The notes: generated by a model not told the origin, from the letters alone. Numbered from the stretch's first letter, positions 23,514-35,187 are shown. The stretch is DNA of 64,000 nt from Sparassis latifolia (GCA_018466975.1 CM031560.1:2480001-2544000); one strand, 5' to 3'. Translations and numbers: made by a program.

Positions 23514-23977
23514 GGTGAACGAGCGCCAGACGATGGGGAGTTGCACACGGTGGTGGACAGCCTTTTAAATCGGAATGGCCTCGAGGCGCAGAGAACTAGC
23601 GATAGCCCCATGACAGGGGCATGGCATCATTCTGACTGCATGTGAAGAAGAGAGTATCAGAGTGGGATATCACGGAAGACAAATTACACTGGACGTGACA
23701 TACGTGCCGTACGAGTATCTCCGAGTGGTTGGAATCCATCCGAAGGAGCTTATCGTCGAGGGAGAAATATCAAGAGGCACATTCATTGGCCCGAGCGGTG
23801 GCTGACGGACGCAGGAGCGATAGCTCGCACGCGGGAGTCTGAACACAGATAGGGTATTGCAGAGACCCGCCGGAGAGACGCCGTCCCATGCAGAGGAAAG
23901 ACATGAGGCTGAGGGTGGAATCTCGTAAAAGACCGGGAGGACGTCCTCGTACCGGATAACCTGTGCATTCCTCAAAC
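23514..23977. promoter_or_regulatory. Divergent intergenic region between agmatinase-like and MATE genes
   Basis: The two genes start head to head, 464 nt apart, so this stretch must carry both promoters. No specific operator was identified. Shared regulation is an inference from orientation alone. Confidence 0.45.
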
Positions 23978-26119
23978 ATGGTCGAGCCCGCGCGGGAGAC
24001 CGACGAGTCTGCACCGCTCCTCGCCGCGGCGGTCGACGAAGAGAGTCCGTCCTCGACGCCGTCCTTGACGACGACCGAGGGCTATGGGCTCGGAAGATCG
24101 ACGAACTTGGTGGCGCCTGAAGGAGCAGGGGCGACCCAAGACATCGGGCCTCTCTTTTGGTCGCTGCTCGCCGACTCTGTCCCTGGTCAGTCCCTTCTCT
24201 CCTCTCCATTCCTCCTGCGCATTGATCCTTTCTTTCTTCAGTCATTCTGTCCTACATTCTTCAGAATTCAATCCAAACAGTCTCTGTCCTTGTTGCAGGA
24301 CGTCTCGGCCCAGATGAGTTGTCTGCCGCCGCCTTTTCGCTCATGCTCGCCATGGTATGTACGTACTCGAGTCGCGCTCCTTCGCAGTGTGTTCATCTCA
24401 CATTCGCCAAGCGGGATGGTGCGTTGCTCTTGGAGGGACGACAGCGCTAGATACGCTGGGCTCGCAGGCATTCACCGGTGATGACAGGCTGTCTGTCTCG
24501 ATACACCTACAGCGTTGCTTGCTGCTTCTCTGGATCCTCTTTATCCCAGTCGCCGTGCTCTGGTTCTTCATCGAGCCGGTGTTGCTCATGCTTGGACAAG
24601 AAGAACTTCTCAGTCGGAATGTGCAGAACTTCCTTCGCATTCTGGTTGCAGGTGCTCCTGGTTACATCGGCTTCGAGAGTGTGAAGAAGTATCTCCAGTG
24701 CCAAGGTACGCGTTTTACGCGTCATCTCCCGCACATCACATACTCACCGCCGACCAGGCATTATGCGCGCGTCCACTTTTGTTCTCATCCTCGTCGCCCC
24801 CGTGAACCTCGCTCTCAACGTGTTCTGTATACACTACACGCCCCTCGGCCTTCTCGGCTCGCCCGTCGCCATTTCCATCACCTACTGGCTCTGCTTCCTT
24901 CTCCTCGTCCTCGTCACCGCTCTCTCCTCCACCCACCGACACAATAAAACATGGGCCGGCCTCCACCTTGCCGCTGTGTTCGACCTCCGCAGCTCCCTAA
25001 CCTTCCTCAGGCTCGCTATCCCCGGCATCCTCATGGTAGGTACAGAATGGTGAGATTTTCACCTTTTTTCCCTATTTATTTCTCCTCTGACCTTGTCCTT
25101 AGGGCCGCGTTTGAGATCGTCGCATTGGCAGCCGGACGGCTTGGTGCCCTGCCTCTCGCGGCCCAGTCCGTGATAATGACTACGGACCAGAGTACGCCTC
25201 TCTGATTCATCTCATGCGTATCGTATTTCACGTCGGCGTGGCAGTCCTTAACACGATACCGTTTGGCATCGGTGAGCGCCCCCCTCCTCTTAGACGCGCG
25301 CGGGCGTCTTAACTCTCGTTCAGGGGTCTCTGCATCAACCCGCGTCGGGAATCTCATCGGTGCCCGCGCACCTTCTGCCGCCAAACACGCAAGCCACGCG
25401 TCCGCCGCGCTGAGCGTCGTCGTCGGGCTCGTCGTCATGATCGTCATGATGGCGACGAAAAACGTGCGCATCTCCTCGGTTCCCTGGTCCGCTTCCCGCG
25501 CTGATGCGGATGCAGATATTCGGCTATATCTTCAGCGATGATACAGCCGTCGTGCTCCTCGTGAGCAAGGTGATGCCGCTCGTCGCCTCGTTCCAGGTGA
25601 GCTCCGAAGAAACTCCCACTATCGCATCTAACCCATCTATCTCCCTTCAGATAGCCGACGGCCTCGCTGGCTCGTGTGGTGGTGTTCTTCGTGGCCAAGG
25701 CGTGCAGTCGTCTATACCGATTATCAGATTGCTCCACTGATAACTCGTGCGCTTATTCAGGCCGCCAGCACCTCGGCGCGCTCTTCAACCTCGTCGCCTA
25801 CTATGTCCTCGCACTCCCGCTCGGTATCACCCTCGCGTTCCACCGGCGGACGCGCCTTGGTCTGCAGGGCCTCTGGATCGGTCAGTTTCTCTATACTTCC
25901 TTTGCGTCCATCTCGTCGCCTTTCCCACTGTCTCGTTGCATGTACTAGGGATACTGACGCGTTACTGCAGGCCAAGTCGTTGCACTCTTCATCGTTGGCC
26001 TCGGCGAGTACGCCGTCGTATGGCTCGGGACTGACTGGGAGGACGAAGTTCGGAGGGGGATCGAGCGCAATCAGGCCGAAGCGAAGCGGAGGCATCAGCA
26101 TGAGCGCTCCCCACAATGA
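23978..26119 (+). CDS. MATE-family multidrug/toxin efflux transporter
   Basis: A twelve-helix antiporter of the MATE family (fungal relatives include yeast Erc1). The acidic leader starts [20 protein letters not shown], then [14 protein letters not shown] and, after an intron, [20 protein letters not shown], the first helices. Later landmarks are [50 protein letters not shown] and [14 protein letters not shown], the last being the repeat-2 MATE signature. The end is hydrophilic ([20 protein letters not shown]). At least eight short introns are present. The ATG at 23978 was chosen as the first in frame. The plasma membrane or vacuole is the usual site. It is transcribed away from the agmatinase-like gene. 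Confidence 0.9.
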
Positions 26120-26375
26120 AAGGTGCCCAGAGCATCACGCACATTGAATTTTATTCATGAAGTTCTTATGATGACAGCAGAGCGACGCGTGGACAGAGAA
26201 CCTCGAAGCAGCACAGAAGTTAACATAGGTTAATATTCTGTACATTAGAATACATATGTTGGACGTTATCCATTAGATACGCTACACCACTATACAGAAG
26301 GAACGCATGCACCGACGTGAATAAATAAAGATCTTGCTTAGCAAGGACGCTCTGAAGACAAAACGCAGGAAGAAA

Positions 26376-28464
26376 TTACATAAAGAAGATGCCCGAACAC
26401 GGCTGGCACCTGTTGAGCTCCAGCATCACATCAATCTCGCACTGCGTCATCCCAGCTATCATCACGTTCAGATATATGGCGCAGATACTTAGGTAGAAGG
26501 TACCGATGGCGAAGTAGGTGATCAATATCAGCACCATCATGACCGGCATGAAGTACTCCAGCGACGAGGCGGTGACGGGGCGATCAAGGAGCACGGGCGA
26601 ACAATGCATAGTACCTTCCGAACAAAACAAAAAGCACATCGAGTCAGTGGCATGCTTCAAGTAAACATCGTAAGACTCACCCGCAGGACCACTTTCGATA
26701 TGCTTCCAATTTTCCTTATGAAGGTCACTGACCACCTGCGCGACACGACCCCATCCGCGACTGCGATCGAAATCGCTCGCGCTAGTGCCGAATACTGTTG
26801 CATTTGGGAACGTTGCTACGATAAATCGTGCGACGGTGACGGGGTCCGCAATGGGCTCCACAATTTCCACTGCCGGACGGCCAGCGATGGCGTACCCGAG
26901 AGTCAGGACGTACACGGCCGGGTTTGACGCCGCAGGGTCGGGCGGGGGCGCATCGGTCGTGGAGACGGTGCAACGGAGGCGCAAATTAAATAGCTGCGGG
27001 CAGTGGCGGGCAAAATGTCGGAGGGAGTATACGCACGGCTCCTGGGGAGCGGGGAGGTGGATGAGCGAGAAAACCTGGAGGCGCGGCCAACTGGATGCCA
27101 TGTCGTGTACATCGTCATTCGTCACGTTGAGTATGGACTCAGTGCTGATAGACACTTCTTCGAGATGTTGAGCTTTCAATAAAGGCCGGAGAACGTCCAT
27201 GAAGCCATGCGGAGCACCGTCGGACATGCTTGTGGTTATGCTGATAGTGCACAGTGAGGCAGCAAAACGTGAGCCCAGGATCGCGAAGCACTGGCGATTA
27301 TTCACCCAGCCATCCGACCGCAACAAGGGTCGAAAGAAGCAGCGGAAGCTACTGAGATGTGGCGAAGATATCAGACCGAGAATCTGGACGATTTCCGACG
27401 GGTGACCCATCACCTCCAGTGAACGAAGAGCTAAAAATCCAGGAACAGAAGTAGATACAGGAATATCCGTATCCTCGCCATGGATCGCACCGAGAATCCT
27501 ATGGCCAATGACAACACGCAAACTCTGGAGTTCAGGTAGATTTGCAAGTTCGCGGAGAGACAGCACCGAAGCCATATCCCCAGTAAAGCACACCGTCTGA
27601 AGCCTGGTAAAGAGAGCCAGTGATTGTGGAACCTTTAGACTTAGGGCCATGATATGAATCTCGCGGAGGAAAGGTGCCTTGAGCGCGAGCGCGTCCCCAT
27701 GCCTGTCAAAAAAACTCAGCGGCCGGAGGAGTGCATCTTCGGTCAGAGAATAATGAGAATAAATTTTTAGGCACCGAAGCATGGGAGAGGAAAACAACAG
27801 CATCATCGCAGACGAATGTCTGATGTGCGGGAGTTTCAGAGACACCAGAGATGTAAAGATGGGCTTGCCACCAGCATGCATAATGAGATCGACGAAGACT
27901 GTTCGGTGGATATCACTGTTCGTAGGCACCGACAAGTAGCGAATACGCCGCGCGTACGCCACGAAACGTTGCCACTCTTCCTCGAGCGGAGAGCATTTAA
28001 GGATCTATGACAATAATATCGGTCAGAGAAGAAAAAGGCAAATGACAGATACCAGGGCAGATGCTTACCCATCCGACAGACCTGTGAGCTCCATCCTCGA
28101 AAATACGCAATACAAACGACGAAGCCAGTACCTTCAACAAAGGCATGATATCGTAGAGCTTCCGCCACAGGGCGTCAAGAGCCGGTTCACAGAAAAATCT
28201 TGAGACCAGGATTAGCTTTGTGAGGGTTCGTTTGTCTTCTGCAATGGCAAGGTGGTCAAAGATCTCGTGGAGGATATCTTCTGTCTGGAGAGCTCGATGA
28301 GGTTCAGACGGCGGCCGCGAAAGTTCAGCAGGTCCGTGGGATGAGCCAGCCACAGAATCCTCTGGATGGTCCTGCTGTCCATGCATTGAAGGATCCTGTC
28401 GGACATCAAGATCGCATTCGTGCATGACTTGAGGAGCTGAGGACATGGTCGTCTTCTCGTGCAA
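26376..28464 (-). CDS. F-box/LRR protein 1 of the array, with C-terminal membrane segment
   Basis: A presumed substrate receptor of an SCF ubiquitin ligase. Exon 1 (from 28464; alternative ATG 28446) ends its Ser/Pro-rich leader at the F-box: TEDILHEIFDHLAIAEDKRT, then LILVSRFFCEPALDALWRKL and MPLLKVLASS. The intron GTAAGC...GTCATAG sits where the paralogues have theirs, and exon 2 opens EEEWQRFVAYARRIRYLSVP. Leucine-rich repeats fill the middle; family landmarks are DMASSWPRLQVFSLI and FARHCPQLFNLRLR. A second, frame-neutral 66-nt intron (GTGAGT...GGAAG) lies near 26680. After it the tail is strongly hydrophobic (MPVMMVLILITYFAIGTF, LSICAIYLNVMIAGM), unusual for an F-box protein. It is first, by position, of four same-strand paralogues. 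Confidence 0.82.
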
Positions 28465-28637
28465 CTCGAACCAAAGAAATACTGTACGTCGCGATCACGT
28501 GCAATTCATTTCACCGTGGCCAACAGCTGGCCACGAACAATGGACGGGACAAAGGTAGCTCGATACAACGAACAATACACGAGAACGGACAATACACAAC
28601 AGCGGAAAATACACGCCAATCACGATGCAATACAACA

Positions 28638-30682
28638 CTAAAACCCCAGACAAATACACACCAACAAAATCACCGACGAAACACAAACGACAGCCAATCT
28701 CAACCACGCGGATTCCCTCCTAGGAACCGCAGAGGCCGGGGAAATGTCAGAGCGCCGATCCCACGTCATGAACAGTGCACCAAGAAATACAAGACAAACA
28801 TACTTCAAATCGGCCTTCTTGCTCAGAAGAGCGCTAACACGCCGACGGAGGGACGGAAGAGAGGTCGTAGGCGCACCGCCAGTAGGAGGGATCACGACAA
28901 AATTGTACGGATACAGCGGAAGGGCGACCTGATTCCGCTCGACAGGCTGCGCAGTCGGAGGCGGGGCAAGACGCGGGAGCACCGTCCCGAATACTATATG
29001 GTGTTAGCCATCCATCTAAATGCAAAACCAAAAATGCCAGCTGGCTTACCTGGCGGTATATCACGCTCCCACACATCCTGCAGTAGTCCAACAGGCGGGA
29101 AGCCCACTGGAAGGGGGATCGGAATTCGATTCGGGAACGTATGGCCCACGAACAGCGCCATCAGATAGACATTCCTTGCCTCGACCATAATTCCACCCTT
29201 CGGGTCGTGCTTGAACGAAAGGCTCGTCACGGTCCGGCTTGAGGGACCTGCAAGAATATCCGACCGCAGAATGGTAGGCTCGGCAACTACACGGGGGATA
29301 GCCAGGGTGTGCAAGTGCGGACAGTGCACGGCAAAGGCTGCGAGTGAGAAAACGGACGGTGCATCCATGTCGAGTTCATCACGATATGTCAGAGTCAGTG
29401 ACTTCAGACTAGTCCACGCAGAAGCCATTTCCTGAATATCGTCGCCGGTAAGCGACAGCGGAAGACGGACGTCCATCTCGAGAGATTCGAGACCGGAGAC
29501 TTGGAGGAGCGGTAACAGCGCATCCATCACGCGCGCCCGGGGCTTATTCAGGATGTAGTAGTGTTTAATGTTGACGACACGGAGGGAGGATCTGAGCTGA
29601 CTGCTCAGCGCTTCGATGAACGCACGACAGGGCAGCCATACGTCCGAAGCAAACGCAAGGCCTTGCACATCAACTTTGACCATGTGCAGCCGAGGTGCGG
29701 AGAGAGCTCCGAAGAACCAGGCCAGATCCGACGGGTGTCCACCAACATCAAGATATTGCAGAGCGCCGAAGGTATAAGGGACTACATCGCCTTGTGCATC
29801 TCGAAGTGTGATGCGCAGACCCTTGAGCACCTCCATACCAGCCAGAACCCCCAGATCCGAAGGCGAGACGTGGGTGGATTCAACACACAGCTCCTCAAGC
29901 CTGTTGAACGAGGCGATACTCTCCAGAAGCGGGGAATGCAGCGGACCAGCGACAGTCAGTGCGCGCAAAGGGGACGCTTGCTGCGCCAGAGGATCGACGT
30001 CTGCAGTGAGAAGCTGTGTAGCTGAGGGAGAAGCGATAGCGGGCCATTCTCGCGTGGCTGTCGTGCGCTCTATCATGCCGTCGGAAGGGCGGAGAGCCCC
30101 GGCGGCGAAAAAGAGGAGCATCGGGGCAGCGCTGGTGATGGAAGATATGAAAAGTTCACTCAGGAACGGGAATATGCGCTGGTCTGCCGCACAACGAGCG
30201 AGCATTATGAAAGACATGGGTCTGATTTTCATGGAAATGTCCATGAGACATAGCGAATGCACGCGGCGGGCGTAGGCAAGGAACCGCACCCAGCTCCCGT
30301 CATTCACGATAGTTTCCGCAGCGAACTACAGAACAAATAGCGAGTTATAAGAAAACGGGTCTCGATGTTGGGGCATAACACATACACATTGACACACAAG
30401 CTGATCACACGGGTTGTCCAACAACAGCGATTTCTCGAGGAGCTTCAACAGAGGCACGATGCTCCCCAACTCCCTCCACAGGACGTTGAGCGCAAGATCG
30501 CAGAAGTCTTTGCATACCAGAGCCAGGTTGGCCAGAGTCCTCCCATTGTAGAACGGGCTGAGATGACTGAAGATCGCTTGCACGATGTCGTCTGCGTCGA
30601 GTGCGCGAGGTTGTATGGGCGTCGGGGCGACGACGCGGCCGTCCACTTCTTCCAAACCGCGGTCGACTTTCGTGGAGAGCAT
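28638..30682 (-). CDS. F-box/LRR protein 2 of the array, tail-anchored type
   Basis: Three exons. Exon 1 starts MLSTKVDRGLEEVDGRVVAP; the F-box reads ADDIVQAIFSHLSPFYNGRT, then LALVCKDFCDLALNVLWREL and IVPLLKLLEKS. The intron GTATGT...TCTGTAG follows the same position as in the neighbours, and exon 2 has SWVRFLAYARRVHSLCL. LRR landmarks are EMASAWTSLKSLTLTY and FAVHCPHLHTLAIP. A 76-nt intron (GTAAGC...ATATAG) joins exon 3, whose product is Pro-rich and ends with LKYVCLVFLGALFMTW and, at the very C-terminus, WLRLAVVCVSSVILLVCICL: a textbook tail-anchor shape. An ATG at 30814 is in frame but would translate a 9-bp tandem repeat (SHW units), so 30682 is preferred. Confidence 0.82.
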
Positions 30683-30712
30683 AGTACAGTAGCCTTCACG
30701 AGCGATTGTTGA

Positions 30713-30860
30713 CCAATGCGACCAATGCGACCAATGCGAGGAAAGTTCAGACACGATGGAGATGTCGGTGAAGCTCGACGCGGACGAAGGTGAACGACGA
30801 AGTTCAAGCTTCAAGCTTCAAGTTCAAGCTTCAAGTTCAAGCTTTCAAATTTCAAGGTCC
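30713..30860. repeat. Short tandem repeats upstream of F-box gene 2
   Basis: Three copies of the 9-mer GACCAATGC lie at about 30713-30739, and a run of TTCAAGC / TTCAAGTTCAAGC units at about 30800-30855. Both lie just upstream of F-box gene 2 and are probably promoter or 5' UTR microsatellites. Confidence 0.8.
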
Positions 30861-31074
30861 ACGACGTAACTCAATTTGACCTGCAATGAAACATACCGCA
30901 GCATAAAACTACTGCATCATGATTAAATAAAGCGCCTCTGCATACCAGGCAAGAGTAGATAAATACACCGAGGGACAAGTAAACGCGAGATCAGTACTAG
31001 TAGAAACACCGTCGTGCACAAACCGGCAGAGGCACGACAATAAAGAGCACACCTAAACCGAAATCTAACCAATG

Positions 31075-32871
31075 TTAACTGCGGCCGGAACCCACCATGC
31101 GTACGATATTAAAGAGAACGTAGTAAACCGTGCGCATGCTCACCAAAGATTGCCGATAGTACTCGACTGGAACTGACCGACGAGCGACCACAGGCAGCGG
31201 CAGACGGTCAGACGCCGTAACCGGCGGAGCGTTCTCCAGGCCGTCGTGTATCCTCTGCCTGGCACGCGCAAGAAGCCTCACCATGCGATGAAAGTAGTGT
31301 GCCACAGGGGCGACGACGCGCTCACACGTCGGATTATCGCAGTCAAAGTCGATCTCCGCATCGGGGAACGTCCGATAGATGAAATCCGCCGCCCGCAGCG
31401 CGTTCAGGACACCTACAGGTGTTGGGTCCCGGGGCATGCCATACTCGAACGACAGATACTCCAAGCCATGCGCGGGGACATCTTGCAGTTGCGCGCGCAC
31501 GTCGCCGCTGGCACGGGAGGACGAGCACCGGCAGGCCAAACGCGGGATGACGAGCCCGCGCAGACGCGGACACTTGCGTGCGAAATGCCCGAGGGAGAAT
31601 ACACTGGGCATCCCATTGTTGGATCGCAGAGGCCATTCGAGCTCGAGCAGTTCCAGGCGCGGGAACGCGGTGGCCATGGCGCAGACGTCTAGGTCGGACA
31701 GCACTATATAGAAGCACATGTTCACGGAGAGGTTCGCGAGGGCAGAGAGCCGCAGGATTGCCCCGAACAGATCCGCAAAATAGGCGGAAGGAGTGTTGGC
31801 CCCGTCATCGGCAGAATGGGCGTCGATCTTGAGTGTGCCAAGGGTCGAGCGGAGGGAAGCAGGAAGCATCTCGAGGGCCTCCGAGAAGCTATTCAAGAAA
31901 CCCAAGTCCTTGCAATATAAAAGCCGGATCGTCAACGAGTTCAGCCGTGGCACCGAGAGGTTCCGAAACAAGTCGAAAAGGGCCCTTGGGTCACCTGCAA
32001 TGTCCAGACGCTCCAGGTAGCGAAATACAAATGGTCGATTGAGTGGCGGATACCCACGGAACGAGAAACGGAGATCGCATAGCCTCTTCACTTTAGCTAG
32101 GGTTCGCAGCCACAGAGCCGTAGGCATCCCGTTTATGATATCAACCTGTATGAGCCCGCCGAAGCCACGTACGGCATCCAGAACCATATGTGACTTGCCC
32201 GCAAGAGTCAATTTGAGCATCGGCGCCACTTGCAGCGCGTTCCTGTCCAGTAGTGTACTCAAAGGAAATGCGTATAGGCGGGAGTGTCCAAGCAAGATCC
32301 CCCGTACGAGCCCATTCGTAGCCGGAGAGGTGTACAGGCATCCAGAAAGAAAGAGAAAAAGGACGTAGTCGGCCGCGCACCACAACGTCATCTCCAGCGA
32401 GACCAAGGAAGGGAAAACATGCCACCCGCCCGCGCGCAGGACAAGAGCGAGGAGGGTGCGATTGTCCATCCTGCCTTCATACTCTGGCAAGGCGATGCCG
32501 ACAACGTGAACGCGACGCGCATACGCGAGAAAACGCGTCCAGTCGGCCTCCGGGATCTCTCGCATGGCAGCCTGAAACACGAGCACTGTCAGGGCACAAA
32601 TGAAGCAGGACGAGACAGAAAAGTCACATACACAGAAGCACGGGTCCGTTCTACAACAGACGTCGTGAATGGCCCAGCGTTCGCCCTCCACGAGCCTGAA
32701 TAGCGGGAGTACATCGTCCAATTGCCGCCACAAGATGTCCAGGGCGAGGTCGCAGAACCGTCTGGAGACGAGAGCCAAACTTCTGACAGTCTTCCTGTCT
32801 GGACGGAGATGACTGAGGATCTCCACAAAAATGTCCAGATTCACGCGCGTTTTTCGTCCAAACGCTTGCAT
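31075..32871 (-). CDS. F-box/LRR protein 3 of the array
   Basis: A close paralogue of gene 4 next door. Exon 1 starts MQAFGRKTRVNLDIFVEILS; an upstream ATG at 32940 is also in frame, but similarity to gene 4 is best from MQA onward. The F-box continues LALVSRRFCDLALDILWRQL and LPLFRLVEGERWAIHD. A 60-nt intron (GTATGT...TTTCAG) has no stop in frame, so the gene reads as one open frame; AAMREIPEADWTRFLAYARR starts exon 2. LRR landmarks are AMATAFPRLELLELEWP and FARKCPRLRGLVIPRL. After FRTFPDAE-type residues (IYRTFPDAEIDFDC) a long C-terminal part ends TVYYVLFNIVRMVGSGRS, only weakly hydrophobic. Presumed SCF substrate receptor. Confidence 0.82.
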   Translation of the reverse strand: MQAFGRKTRVNLDIFVEILSHLRPDRKTVRSLALVSRRFCDLALDILWRQLDDVLPLFRLVEGERWAIHDVCCRTDPCFCVCDFSVSSCFICALTVLVFQAAMREIPEADWTRFLAYARRVHVVGIALPEYEGRMDNRTLLALVLRAGGWHVFPSLVSLEMTLWCAADYVLFLFLSGCLYTSPATNGLVRGILLGHSRLYAFPLSTLLDRNALQVAPMLKLTLAGKSHMVLDAVRGFGGLIQVDIINGMPTALWLRTLAKVKRLCDLRFSFRGYPPLNRPFVFRYLERLDIAGDPRALFDLFRNLSVPRLNSLTIRLLYCKDLGFLNSFSEALEMLPASLRSTLGTLKIDAHSADDGANTPSAYFADLFGAILRLSALANLSVNMCFYIVLSDLDVCAMATAFPRLELLELEWPLRSNNGMPSVFSLGHFARKCPRLRGLVIPRLACRCSSSRASGDVRAQLQDVPAHGLEYLSFEYGMPRDPTPVGVLNALRAADFIYRTFPDAEIDFDCDNPTCERVVAPVAHYFHRMVRLLARARQRIHDGLENAPPVTASDRLPLPVVARRSVPVEYYRQSLVSMRTVYYVLFNIVRMVGSGRS

Positions 32872-32940
32872 GGTGGTGATCATGAGATGGTGGCCAAAGA
32901 AGAGACTCGTCCTTGACGCGCTTTTAAGCCACCGTGACAC

Positions 32941-33463
32941 GTGCCCCGTTCACGCAAGCAGTACTTGGCTTCGTAAGCGGTTTGACTAGTAGGGAACTTC
33001 AGCCTCGATGGAGGTGAAGACAAAGACATATTTGGCAGAAGACTACAGGCAACTTTTCTGGGCTATATTGAAGGTCGCCCAGATGTGCCATGTACAGCCA
33101 ATTCAGTCCTCCAATTGTGAATTTTCTCAGATACCAGAAAGGCTCACGCGTATTTATCAAAAAATCGAAGATTGAAGAGTAGACACGCAGTTTCTACATC
33201 TACAATTTCGACGCAGTCCAGTAAGGAAAAAAGCGACATGAAAAAGAAGATGGGTCATTTGGCATATTCAAGTCGACCATAGTGCACATATCTATAGAGC
33301 ACGCCAGACAGAAATATTCAGTACACCGAGGGGAACGAGTAAACTAGAGATACCGACGACAATAATGACCGCCATGGAGAGACCAGCAAAGACATAACAA
33401 TAAGCAGCAAAGAAAATCACCTATCATTAAATCACCTATCATTGCATGGGAGTCGTACCACCG
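32941..33463. other. Spacer between F-box genes 3 and 4
   Basis: About 0.5 kb without a gene. It holds the promoter of gene 3 and the 3' UTR region of gene 4. Confidence 0.4.
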
Positions 33464-33679
33464 CTACGGAACCGACCGCATGACACCAACCAGAATGACA
33501 TAAACCGTGTGCACGAGCATAGACAGCAGAGAATACCGATTCAAGACAGACCGAAGACCGTAATCTTCGAGCAGCACAACCGGCGCAGGCGCGTCGCAGC
33601 ACTCCAGGGCAGAGAGCATCGTCTCCCTCGCGCGCGCAAGCATCTCTTCCGAGCGATCAAAGTAGTACAATTGCGGGCG
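33464..33679 (-). pseudogene. Out-of-frame remnant of the F-box 4 C-terminus
   Basis: Directly after the stop of F-box gene 4, the minus strand codes YYFDRSEEMLARARETMLSA and ends LLSMLVHTVYVILVGVMRSV, aligning with the last ~60 residues of F-box gene 3 (HYFHRMVRLLARARQRIHD and TVYYVLFNIVRMVGSG). It is out of frame with the body of gene 4. Confidence 0.65.
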
Positions 33680-35148
33680 TCAGAGGGCCACATCATACTG
33701 GAACGTAAGCCGCTTGAATCCACGCGCAGGCGCATCTCGCAACGGCGTATCCGCGTCGCCGCCGGAAGGGGAGGAGGACCTGTACACCAGACGCGGGATA
33801 GCGAACTCGCGCAGACGCGGGCACTTGCTCAGGAAATGCACGAGGAAAGCCACACTGAGCGCGTCTTTGTCCTCTTCGTCAGGCGGAAGCGGCCATGAGC
33901 ACGCGAGCACCTGCAGGCGCGGGAACGCAGTCGCCACGGTGCAGGCGTCCTTGTTGGACAACACTAGTGGGAAGCAAACGTTCACGGTGAGATTTTCGAG
34001 CGCAGACAGCCGCAGGAGCGCCGCGAACACGTCCACGAAAGGGGCCGGAGCAGGCGTGTTCGTCCCGTCGGGAAAGCGGCTATGGATCTCGAGCGTGCGA
34101 AGGGTCGAGCGGAACGACGCAGGCAGCGCGCCGAGGCACGCCCGGTAGTTGTCCCAGAAATTCCGATCCTTGCCATACAAAAACCGGATCGTGAGCGAGT
34201 GCAGCGACGGCGCCGAGAGATTGCGGAAGAGTCTGAAGAGGCTCGGCGGGTATCCTGAGACGTCAAGGCGCTCCAGGTTGCGCAACACGGCCGGCCCGAC
34301 GAGTATCCGACAGGTATCGACCAGGCGGCGGGGATCGGCCACAAAGCGTACATCGCGCAGCTTCTCCGCTCTGCCCAGGGCTTTCAGCCACACGTGCGGG
34401 TACACCCCTTCCTTGATCTCTATTTGTTCGAGCCCGCCCATGCGATGAACCGCACACACAAGGAGATACGACTTGCCAGCGAGGACCAGTTTGCGTACGG
34501 GCGCCACCCGCAGCGCATTCACGTCGAGCAATATCGGCAAAGAAAAAGCGCCGTGTGTCGGGTGCGAGAGCAAGATCTGCCGTATTCGCCCAGTCACAGA
34601 TGGAGCGGTACAGAGGCACCCAGTGAGGAACGCAAAGAGCACGAAATCAGCCAGGCACGACACAGTCATTTCCACCGAGACCAAGGAGGGGAAAACGTGG
34701 CAGCTGCCGGCGCGCAGGACAAGAGCGAGGAGAGTACGGTTGTCCATCCTGCCTTTGTACCCTGGCAAGCCGATGCCGGCAACACGAACGCGGCGTGCAT
34801 ATGCCAGAAAACGCGTCCAGTCGGCATCTGGAATTTTTCGCATGGCAGCCTGAAACACGAGCACTGTCAGCTACAATGTGAGACAAGACAGAGGTCACAT
34901 ACACAGAAACACGGGCGCATTCTGCAACAGATGTCGTGAATGGCCCAGCTTCGGCCCTCCACGAGCCTGAATAGCGGAAGAACATCGTCTAATTGCTGCC
35001 AAAGAACGTCGAGCGCAAAATCGCAGAACCGCCTGGAGACGAGAGCCAAGCTTCTAAGAGTCTTCCTATCTGAGACCGGATGGAGATGGCTGAGGATCTC
35101 CAAGAAAATGTCTATGTTCACGGCGGTCTTCTGTACAGCAGCTTGCAT
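33680..35148 (-). CDS. F-box/LRR protein 4 of the array, C-terminally truncated
   Basis: Two exons, 35148 to about 34900 and about 34850 to 33680. Exon 1: MQAAVQKTAVNIDIFLEILS, then LALVSRRFCDFALDVLWQQL and LPLFRLVEGRSWAIHD. The intron GTATGT...TTTCAG carries a stop, unlike gene 3. Exon 2 opens AAMRKIPDADWTRFLAYARR and keeps TVATAFPRLQVLAC and FLSKCPRLREFAIPRL. It then stops at FKRLTFQYDVAL, where gene 3 continues for about 130 more residues. Sequence matching the end of gene 3 resumes immediately downstream in another frame (33679-33464: YYFDRSEEMLARARETM, ending HTVYVILVGVMRSVP). So a deletion of roughly 100-150 nt with a frame change has removed the tail. The shortened protein still has F-box and LRRs, and may function or be on its way to a pseudogene. 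Confidence 0.75.
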
Positions 35149-35187
35149 GGTGGTTGAGAAGGTGGCCAGAGGAAATGGAAATGACAA

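Noticed and set aside
31075..32871. F-box gene 3 as a single-exon gene
   Set aside because: The continuous frame includes a 60-nt GTATGT...TTTCAG intron without stops; the paralogue next door has the same intron with a stop.
26376..35148. The F-box array as a mobile element
   Set aside because: No transposase, terminal repeats or target duplications are visible; tandem duplication explains it.
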